Below, piece after piece: positions 57,253 to 64,000 of a stretch of DNA of 64,000 nt. Numbering within the stretch: position 1 is the first letter of the stretch; the number at the start of each line of letters is the position of its first letter. The stretch comes from Ashinkailepas kermadecensis (lineage: Eukaryota > Arthropoda > Thecostraca > Neolepadidae). A model generated the notes under the pieces. That model was not told the origin of the DNA and searched no databases. It was given only the letters and a program-made list of their open reading frames with translations. The translations under genes and the position numbers were made by a program. The stretch covers positions 1,146,001-1,210,000 of the forward strand of contig JAOTOM010005148.1 of NCBI GenBank assembly GCA_034440615.1, written 5' to 3'.

Positions 57253-57393
57253 AGCAAGTTCAGCTCGCTGGCGCTGGCGTTCAAGACTGACCGGCTGACG
57301 CTGCACGAGCGGCTGGACGTTCAGCGCCGACACCGCGACCAGGCCGAGTACAACCTGGAGCTGGAGGCGCAGAACTTCCGCGAGCAGCTCATG
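57253..57393 (+). CDS. IRAG-family core exon 1 (coiled coil)
   Basis: Acceptor CGTTCACAG (ends 57252) and donor CTCATG/GTTGGT (57394) give exactly 47 codons in phase 0. It reads SKFSSLALAFKTDRLTLHER, then LDVQRRHRDQAEYNLELEAQ, NFREQLM. The S-L-A-F..D..TL..R pattern followed by Q.R.RD.AE.N.E.E..NF matches the IRAG1/LRMP core (LSLAF, TL, ER.R.L.EENTEKELENF). It forms an amphipathic coiled coil. Codon third positions are strongly G/C, as in the next two exons. Family identification is by eye; no profile search was possible. Confidence 0.9.
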
Positions 57394-57469
57394 GTTGGTG
57401 ACGCCCGTCAGCAGGCGCCCACAGTAAACAAAGCACGCCAACCAACACAGTCTTGCTTGTTTTTGCGAC

Positions 57470-57607
57470 TTTCCCGCGCAGTAAGCAGCTGGGGCCGTAT
57501 ATGGCGTCGCCTGCTCTCTTTTTCCCTGGCAGAGAGGGCGGGCACCGCGTGGACCCGCACCTCTGGTGCCCAAGACACAGCTTAACCACCGAGCCACCGA
57601 CGCCTCG
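57470..57607 (-). mobile_element. tRNA-derived SINE, family C, copy 1 (intronic)
   Basis: On the minus strand GGCGTCGGTGGCTCGGTGGT gives a box A-like head, followed by TTGGGCACCAGAGGTGCGGG. GCAGGCGACGCCATATACGG matches the copy at 62469-62628. Box B is disrupted (GGGTCCACGCGG). Confidence 0.75.
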
Positions 57608-58647
57608 CGACCGAGCATCGACAGCAGTCTTCAGCTCATGATCACTTTGATGAATTATATCGGGCGTGGTTGCAGCCGCCGCGATAGGCCACCGCCATAG
57701 CACCGTGCGGCTCCAGAGAACTGTTCACATCAGGGAGGTGTATCTTGTTTCGTATACTCGCCATTTGTGTGATACCAGGGCGTGCGAATCGAACAAGTCG
57801 TACTTACACCATTGGTAAATGAGTGTATGCAATCAATAAGCATTGACTGGGCTGGAGAGCGCCATTTCGGTGAAATGCATCACACAAAGAGAGGGTTAAC
57901 AATTTAGGGGTGGTGAGTATGGCCGGTTGGGCTAATTTGGTCGTGGAAACTCCACACGTGCAACGTTTGGTGACGACACGTTATATCATATATATCCGTG
58001 TGATATGCGACTAAGCCTTAAGCGTTGTCTTCCAGTGTGGTTTACAGCTCGTATAGCATGTCTCCCAGTTATTTTCAATGTGCTACATGTGGCGACCCAG
58101 AGCCATGGCCGATAACCATAGCGTCGATGATTGCCGTACGACGAGGATGGGTAGGTATGCTTCGATCCTGATGCTTCTGATCTTTAAGCGTAACTAAAAA
58201 AAAAGTTTTTTTTTTTGGGGGAGGGGGTGGTTGGGTCCCGGCTGTGGTCAACTCGCTGGGATATCGATTTTTTGGAGTATCCATCTTTATAGGTGCCGGG
58301 CGCCGGCCCTTGAGACTGGTTTGCGGTGGTGCTGTTTTCTTTTCACGTCCAATTGTCTGATGTCGTGGTATGTTTTTCATCTCAACGTACCTGTTGCTGT
58401 GTGTTGTGTTGTATTGCATTTTGTTTCTGTGGCGCTGTTGCGATAACCGCACTGGGGAGGTTAACTCGCAACGTACGCAAACGAGCTCGAAATGAAAGGT
58501 AATGTACATAAAGCAGTGTTGGAATGGCTACGTATCTGCCCCGTAGCCGCGGAAGCTGATCAGTTCGTGTTATGTCTACCACCCCTTCCACCCACGTCTT
58601 CCACATCGAACTGTACGTGATTGCGAACCGCCGTCGCGTTCCGTCAG
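57608..58647. other. Intron sequence
   Basis: Only a short poly-A/poly-T tract at 58196-58218 stands out. Confidence 0.5.
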
Positions 58648-58752
58648 CTGCTGAATCAGCCGGACGGTGACCGATCGGAACAGCTCAAGATGCTGCAGCG
58701 GCAGCTGGAGATCATCAAGCAGATTTCACAGCGACTGTCGCGCACGGCAGAG
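58648..58752 (+). CDS. IRAG-family core exon 2 (coiled coil)
   Basis: Acceptor GTTCCGTCAG (ends 58647) and donor GCAGAG/GTAGGC (58753) give 35 codons in phase 0. It reads LLNQPDGDRSEQLKMLQRQL, then EIIKQISQRLSRTAE. Vertebrate IRAG1 has a comparable segment in which a leucine-rich helix ends in ARLSSRAE; here it ends QRLSRTAE. The exon continues the coiled coil of the previous exon, and both borders are in phase 0. Confidence 0.9.
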
Positions 58753-59429
58753 GTAGGCTGTGTGCCGGGGGCGGTCATGACTATGAGCGCTGGGCCACGA
58801 GAAGGACGTGTGACAGCCGTTGGCCGTGTGCTGCAGGGTGGGCGGTAGGTAACAGGAGCGTGCACAACACGAACGGCGAGAAGTAAAGGATAGAAGCGGG
58901 CTGTCTGTATCTGCGGAGTGAGCAGTATCGTTCAGTAGTGTGCAGTATGTCATAGTAAGGATGTGATATCGGTGAGGCGAAAATTACGTCATAAATGCTT
59001 GCAGTAGGTTGCCAGTGAGTGGTATGTCACACCTGTGTGGTGTGGTGCAGCTATGTCTTCGGGGGCTCCTATATGCTCTGGAATCGAGCTATTCATAGAG
59101 TTGTTTCCATTGCTTACACAGTACAAACTGATACATTTCCGGCATTGATCATAGGAGATGTAGGGAATGCCGTTCGCGAGAAGAGTTACAGAACAAGTTG
59201 TGAAAATTGCAAACAGTTCGTGTGAGGTGTCCCAGTGTGTCGCCATTAATGGCAGTTGTCAGCTATTTTCGCCCAGACCAAGCGCTGCTGTTATCTACAT
59301 CACTTGGATTGGCTTGGTGTGAAGTGTCACTGCTCTGTCGAATGAGCTGCTACGAGTGCCGTGCGTCATGGTATGTCGTCACTGGCGGTGCTACAACGGT
59401 ACGGTGACGTCACCGACCGCCTCCGGCAG
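58753..59429. other. Intron sequence
   Basis: No mobile element or array. The acceptor at its end (GACCGCCTCCGGCAG) has a modest pyrimidine tract. Confidence 0.5.
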
Positions 59430-59764
59430 GTGCTGGGTGCCGCGCAGCAGGAGCTGCGCGTGTCGCGCGCCGTCGAGGTGATGACGCAGCACGTGGAGGG
59501 GCTGCGCCACCTGTACGAGCGCGAGCACGCCGAGCTGACGGAGGCGCGCCGCGTGCTGGCCACCAACAACATCGCGCTGCACGAGCCGGCCGCCACCACC
59601 AAGGCCGGCCCGCCCGGCCGACGGAGAGCCTCCATAGCCGTGTTCTCGGCGCGGCCGTCGGCGACGCTGCCTCACGCGATAACGCCGCCCTCGCCCAGCG
59701 CCGCGCCGGCACCGCCGCTCGTGCGCCGCAGACGAAACTCGCTCGGCGCCGGCGACTCAGACGG
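59430..59764 (+). CDS. IRAG-family core exon 3 with basophilic kinase motifs
   Basis: Phase-0 start at GTG after CTCCGGCAG. 111 codons: VLGAAQQELRVSRAVEVMTQ, HVEGLRHLYEREHAELTEAR (coiled coil), then a Pro/Ala/Ser-rich tail with GRRRASIAVFSA (59616-59651) and RRRRNS (59724-59741). Vertebrate IRAG1 has matching SKATEVMMQYVENLK and YEKDHAEL segments, and a following RRRVSVAV, a cGMP/cAMP-kinase-type site. The exon ends at GACGG/GTGAGC (donor at 59765); without splicing, the next codon is TGA (59766-59768). Given the missing C-terminal anchor, splicing is more likely. Confidence 0.9.
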
Positions 59765-59829
59765 GTGAGCTAGGGTGACGTGTACTATGGGTGGTGGCAG
59801 TGATGGGGATGTCGCACTGTGTGAAATCA

Positions 59830-61345
59830 GATGAGTACTGTGGCGCCCCTCCGCCATGTGTCTACTGTGTCGCCCTCTACATCCAATGTGTACTGTGTTG
59901 CCCACTCCGTCCTGTGTGTCCCGTGTCACAGTGTCGCCCTCTACATCCCATGTGTACTGTGTCGCCCACTCCGTCCTGTGTGTCCTGTGTCACAGTGTCG
60001 CCCTCTACATCCTATGTGTACTGTGTCGCCCACTCCGTCCTGTGTGTCCTGTGTCACAGTGTCGCCCTCTACATCCCATGTCTACTGCGTTGCCTACTCT
60101 CCTGTTCCGTTACATTTACATCTTACTTGTTCCCACTTCCTACTTACATCAATGTTACTTTTGATGTTTACGTTGTTAATCAATTACTTTTCACTGTCTT
60201 GTAAGTGTCTACATCAATGTTCTTTAGTCTTTTTTTGTAAAATGTACTGTGTTGCCCATCGTCTTTTTTTCAATTGCTTACATCATTTATTGTTGCCAGT
60301 CTGTTGTCCTTGTCACAGTGTCCCTACATCCAGTACTTTTGCCACTCGCTTGTGTCCTGTGTCACGTGTCGCCCTACATCCATGTTACTGTTTGCCCACC
60401 CGTCCTTGTGTCCCGTGTCACAGTGTCGCCCTACATTATTGTACTGTGTTTCCCACTCCGTCCTTGTGTCCCGTGTCACAATGTCGCCCTCTACATCCAA
60501 TGTGTACTGTGTTGCCCACTCCGTCCTGTGTGCCCGTGTCAATGTCGCCCTCTACATCCCATGTGTACTGTGTTGCCCACTCCGTCCTGTGTGTCCTGTG
60601 TCACAGTGTCGCCTCTACATCCAATGTGTACTGTGTTGCCCACCCGTCCTTTGTCCTTGTCACAGGTCGCCCTCACATCCAGTACTTGTTGCAGTCCTGT
60701 TGTCCTGTGTCACAGTGTCGCCCTCACATCCAATGTGTACTGTGTTGCCCACTCCGTCCTTGTCCCATGTGCCTCTACATCCCATTGTACTGTGTTGCCC
60801 ACTCGTCCTGTGTGCCGTGTCACAGTCGCCTCTACATCCCATGTGTACTTGTGCCACCGTCCTGTGTGTCCTTCAGTGTGCCCTCTACATCCCAGTGATG
60901 TGTTGCCTCTTTGTTGTTGCCTCTACATCCATTGTACTGTGTTGCCCACTCCGTCCTGTCTTTCGCCCTTACATCCATTGTACTGTGTCGCCCACTCCGT
61001 CCTGTGTGTCCTGTGTCACAGTGTCGCCCTCTACATCCCATGTGTACTGTGTTGCCCACTCCGTACTTTGCCCGCGTCACAGTGTCGCCCTCTACATCCC
61101 AATTTTTGTAGTGTCGCCCTCTACATCCTATGTGTACTGTGTCGCCCACTCTGTCCTGTGTGTCCTGTGTCACAGTGTCCCTCTACATTTACTGTCCCAC
61201 CCGTCTTTTTCGTGTCGCCCTAATCATGTTACTTTCGCCATCCGTCCTTGTGTCCTTGTCACAGTGTCGCCCTCTACATCCTATGTACTGTGTGCCCACT
61301 CCGTCTGTGTCTGTGTCACATGTCGCCTCTACATCTTGTGTACTT
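59830..61345. repeat. 64-bp minisatellite with an indel-rich interior
   Basis: Units contain CAGTGTCGCCCTCTACATCC, CATGTGTACTGTGTYGCCCA and CTCCGTCCTGTGTGTCCTGT. Units at 59880-60090 are regular. From about 60100 to 61345 many units lack single bases or short pieces (for example GTCGCCCTACATCC, CCCACCCGTCC), unlike any other array in the window. Confidence 0.95.
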
Positions 61346-61990
61346 GTCCCCATATATACTGGGTCGCCCTCTCTGTTCTGTGTGTACTGTGTCGCCCTCT
61401 TTGTCCTGTGTGTGCTGTGCTGCCCTCTTCATCGCGTCTACTGTGTTAGTGTTCCTCGCGTTCACGTGTGCCCTCCTCTGTTTTGTGTCGCCCTCCCCAT
61501 CCGGTGTGTGATGTGTCCCTCTCCAACCGTTGTGTACTGTCTCGCCCTCCACATCCTGTGTGTGACGTGCCTCCCTCTCCAACCTGTGTACTGTGTCGCC
61601 CTCTCCGTTCTGTGTGTGCTGTGTCGCCCTATATCATGTGTGTACTGTGTCGCCATCTCCATCGTGTGTGTACTGTGTCGCCCTCTTCATCCTGTGTGCA
61701 CTGTGTCGCCCTTTCCGTCCTGTATTGATGTGTAGCCCTCTCCGTGCTGTATTGACGTGTAGCCCTCTCCGTGCTGTATGTACCGTGTGGCCCTCCGTCC
61801 TGTGTGTACTGTGTCGCCCTCTCCATCCTGTGTGTGCTGTGTCGCCCTTTCCATCCTGTGTGCACTATGTCGCCCTCTCCATCCTGTGTGTACTTTGTCA
61901 CCCTTTCCGTTATGTGTGTACTGGCCCACTCTTTCGTCCTGTGTCTACCGTGTCGGTTGCCTTTCCCGTCCCGTGTCTGCCGCGTTTCCA
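61346..61990. repeat. About 28-bp pyrimidine-rich minisatellite related to the 64-bp array
   Basis: Units of TGTGTCGCCCTCTCCATCC plus TGTGTGYAC. These look like the half-unit of the preceding array, so the two probably share an ancestor. Confidence 0.93.
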
Positions 61991-62468
61991 TCTCAATTCC
62001 GTATCTGCCATGTGATCCTCTCTATCCTGATGTACTGGATATACATCTGCCGCCAATTGTTTATCCGACACTCCAAGGGTGTCATAATGGACAAGTTTGA
62101 CGTAATCGGTTTTTTTGTTGCAAAATAGACGTTAGTGATATTTCATAGACAAGACGAAAGTATTTGCTCACGGGATGGGCATTTTCGACATGCTTAATTC
62201 GTTTCAGTTAAGTGTTGCCATCATTTTAAAAGCTTTCTCGTCGCGATGACGTCACACATGGGAAGTCTCGAAGCGGCCAAGCCCGAAACGCACGGGGAGG
62301 CTTACGTTGGATTTTTTCCACACCAAGTTTTTCAACTGACTTGCATCATGAATAATAAGGCTTGTGATGCTGAACTATTACCAATTTTCAAGAAAATGTG
62401 AAGCTTGGAAGGGTAGGTAATCTATTATGGTGGTAATGTGGCAGCTAACCTTTCTCTCCGGCGCACTA
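61991..62468. other. Unannotated DNA
   Basis: No exon was recognised, including no hydrophobic C-terminal exon expected for an IRAG-family protein. Confidence 0.4.
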
Positions 62469-62628
62469 GGGCGTCGGTAGCTCAGTGGTTAAGCTGAGCG
62501 TCTGGCACGCCAGAGGTACGGGGTTCGATTTCCTCGCGATGCCCGCCCTTCCTGTCAGGGTGAGAGGCAGGCGACGCCATGCGGCCTCAGCTGCTGAGTG
62601 CGTCGTAACGCCACAATCCAATCCAGCC
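62469..62628 (+). mobile_element. tRNA-derived SINE, family C, copy 2
   Basis: Box A TAGCTCAGTGG and box B GGTTCGATTTC, separated by a TCTGGCACGCCAGA stem-loop. The body GGTGAGAGGCAGGCGACGCC and TGAGTGCGTCGTAACGCCA parallels the family A tail (GAGAG.TTGGCGACGCTAC, GTCGTAAAACCA), so A and C share a 3' module. Ends in ACAATCCAATCC. Confidence 0.88.
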
Positions 62629-63077
62629 CTCTCCGGCGCACTGCGGTGTTGTGTGGACAAACGGCAAACACTTCTGCTATGTTTTTGAGTAAAATGAGTG
62701 AAATAATGGAAAAACAAGGTCATAAGTGATGTGTGCCCTAGTTGAGCAAGTACCATAGATCCTCTTCAGTAAACAGAAGCTGTTTATACCTAGTTCCATA
62801 ACTGGCATTCCATGAGGAGGGTAAACTACAAGCTGCGCCCCAATATTATATGGACTTGATAATTGATCAGTGAATATCATGGCAATTTTATTTTAATTAG
62901 TCAATGTTACACCTTTCATATCACATGATATGTAAGCTACCTGAATATATACATAGCGATGCAGGTGAAATGCACATGTGCATTTGTGACGGTTTGGCAG
63001 ACGTCACGGACCTTCAAACAGCATGGTGATGGAACAGAGTTGGCAAGATGCCTGCTCCAATTGCTAAAATATTTTGA
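62629..63077. other. Unannotated AT-rich DNA
   Basis: Nothing recognised. Confidence 0.4.
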
Positions 63078-63225
63078 TGATGTCCGTGGAGATATTGCAA
63101 AAAAGAGACTGCTATCAAAAGGCAAACTGGAGAGAATCTGGACATTACCTATGGATTTTAGACAAGGCACAGAGGTTTTCAGGTTGATTCTTTATATGGA
63201 ATGTCAGGCATGTTGTGGAATTTGA
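63078..63225 (+). repeat. Diverged duplication, copy 1
   Basis: Shares ATATTTTGATGATG, GGAGAT.TTG.AAAAAA, CTATCAAA.GG.AAA, CTATGGATTT, GGAATGTCAGGCAT and TTGTGGAATTT with 63463-63620. Copy 1 is open as part of an 88-codon frame (62959-63225). I do not recognise the peptide, and copy 2 is interrupted, so this is probably an old repeat and not an exon. Confidence 0.6.
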
Positions 63226-63254
63226 ATGAGCTTTCTTGCAGGGAGATGTAAATT

Positions 63255-63405
63255 GTGCAGGCTTAGCAGTTGATGCTATCAATTATCAATAGGTGTAGGC
63301 AGACAATCAGCTATACATAGGTGTAGGTTGACATGATCAATCGTGTGTAGGTGTAGAGCAACATAATCAGTGATCAGTAGGTGTAGGTCAATGTTATCCA
63401 ACATC
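63255..63405. repeat. Four-copy AT-rich repeat with TAGGTGTAG core
   Basis: ATAGGTGTAGGCAGACAATC, ATAGGTGTAGGTTGACATGA, GTAGGTGTAGAGCAACATAA and GTAGGTGTAGGTCAATGTTA occur about every 33-40 bp. Confidence 0.85.
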
Positions 63406-63462
63406 TTCCAGCAGTATTTTGATGATGCAGAGTGACTGATATGGCCTATGGAACTGCTGCCA

Positions 63463-63620
63463 TATTTTGATGATGGTGGAGATTATGTAAAAAAATGGAT
63501 AACTATCAAATGGAAAATTGAAGTGGTTCACTAGCCAGAACTATTATGGATTTAAGCTGGACGACAAGGATTGTTGGGTTGAATTTTTTTTGCATGAAAT
63601 GTCAGGCATATTGTGGAATT
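63463..63620 (+). repeat. Diverged duplication, copy 2
   Basis: Second copy of 63078-63225, with the same order of blocks and several small indels. Confidence 0.6.
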
Positions 63621-64000
63621 TCACTAAGCTTGATAAGAGCATTGCACGTATACTACTGCTGGTGTTTGTATGGGCGCAAAATGATCAATGCAGTCGACGT
63701 GCCCTAAAGCACAAATCCGCCACCACCACTGCTGGTGTTTGTACAGTTTTGTACAAAATGTAATCAATGTCTTGCCATCTTCAGTATGCTGCAGTCAGCT
63801 AGAAAGTGTTAATTTTCTTCACTTCATGTTAATATAAAAGGGTGGTGGGCACCCACCAAGTTTCCAACAAGATGGATAGCAACAAGTCACAGTTTCCATC
63901 TGTGTAAAATATACTTCTAATTTGTGGGAGTTATCTCCAAAATGGAAGATAAAACCACTTTTCAAGTTAAAGCTGAACACAAAAACCTCAATTTTGCACT
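63621..64000. other. Unannotated AT-rich DNA
   Basis: Nothing recognised up to the window end. Confidence 0.4.

Larger units (their letters stand above)
43788..59764 (+). other. IRAG1/MRVI1 - IRAG2/LRMP family gene, visible span
   Basis: Best exon chain: 43788-43924 (phase 2), 48702-48735, 57253-57393, 58648-58752, 59430-59764. Vertebrate IRAG proteins sit on the endoplasmic reticulum, bind IP3 receptors and are cGMP-kinase-I substrates (IRAG1); IRAG2/LRMP/JAW1 is a related tail-anchored protein. The conserved core is coiled coil. The predicted order of motifs here (EKDLE, LALAFKTD, QRLSRTAE, SRAVEVMTQHVE, RRRAS.AV) equals that of the vertebrate family. Upstream exon 35038 may be an alternative first part. 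The C-terminal anchor is not in view. Introns hold two SINEs, a 1.09-kb hAT element and most arrays of the right half. Confidence 0.75.

Noticed and set aside
59831..61449. Frames of 324-391 codons
   Set aside because: These lie in the 64-bp array, and the frame changes follow indels in the array.

Overview
This is a stretch of metazoan nuclear DNA with no prokaryotic gene organisation. Short exons with GT/AG borders are separated by kilobases of intron. There are three kinds of tRNA-derived SINE, several hAT-type DNA transposons with exact 8-bp target duplications, a decayed non-LTR reverse-transcriptase fragment, (TA)n microsatellites and a very large number of GC-rich minisatellites. The host is most likely an invertebrate, possibly a marine arthropod. 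That placement is an inference from repeat style and the divergence of the one recognisable gene; no species marker is visible.

The only gene I recognise lies on the + strand in the right half. Exons at 57253-57393, 58648-58752 and 59430-59764 join in phase 0 and encode the coiled-coil core of an IRAG1/MRVI1 - IRAG2/LRMP(JAW1) family protein (inositol-trisphosphate-receptor-associated, cGMP-kinase-substrate family). A 34-nt exon at 48702-48735 ends in NEKDLE and joins without a gap to the 57253 exon. This matches the DEKELE-xxxxLSLAF layout of the vertebrate proteins. Further 5' exons are likely at 43788-43924 and 35038-35121. Both end in phase 2 and both can splice to 48702, so they may be alternative or successive. 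Weaker candidates lie at 32819, 26467 and 10974. The end of the gene (C-terminal coiled coil and membrane anchor in vertebrates) is not visible, so the last exon either stops at 59766-59768 or splices on, beyond the window.

Layout: 1-10 kb, mostly unannotatable DNA with an hAT MITE, a SINE and short arrays; 10-11 kb, arrays and one weak exon candidate; 12.6-25.3 kb, almost continuous minisatellites (22-24, 29, 5, 41, 28, 33, 20, 89, 8, 35 and 48-bp units); 25.3-31.3 kb, a weak exon, a long inverted-repeat element, a strongly decayed GGGGCCC array and a second full hAT MITE; 31.3-35.1 kb, arrays of 59 and 62 bp ending directly at candidate exons; 35-43 kb, intron-like DNA with SINEs, a LINE fragment, a small MITE and a 1.2-kb polypurine block; 43.2-46 kb, a CpG-rich block, an exon and three arrays; 46-52.6 kb, SINE, palindromes, the 34-nt exon and arrays; 53-54.6 kb, a 22-bp array with 484-bp higher-order structure; 55.3-56.4 kb, a 1.09-kb hAT element; 57-60 kb, the core exons; 59.8-62 kb, a 64-bp array; 62-64 kb, a SINE and a diverged duplication.

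The most unusual feature is the link between arrays and splice junctions. The 62-bp array repeats the 3' splice-site region of the exon it touches. A 115-bp tandem duplication after the 43.8-kb exon copies its 5' splice site. Very long open frames inside the arrays (up to about 420 codons, on both strands) follow from unit length and lack of stop codons, and I do not call them genes.
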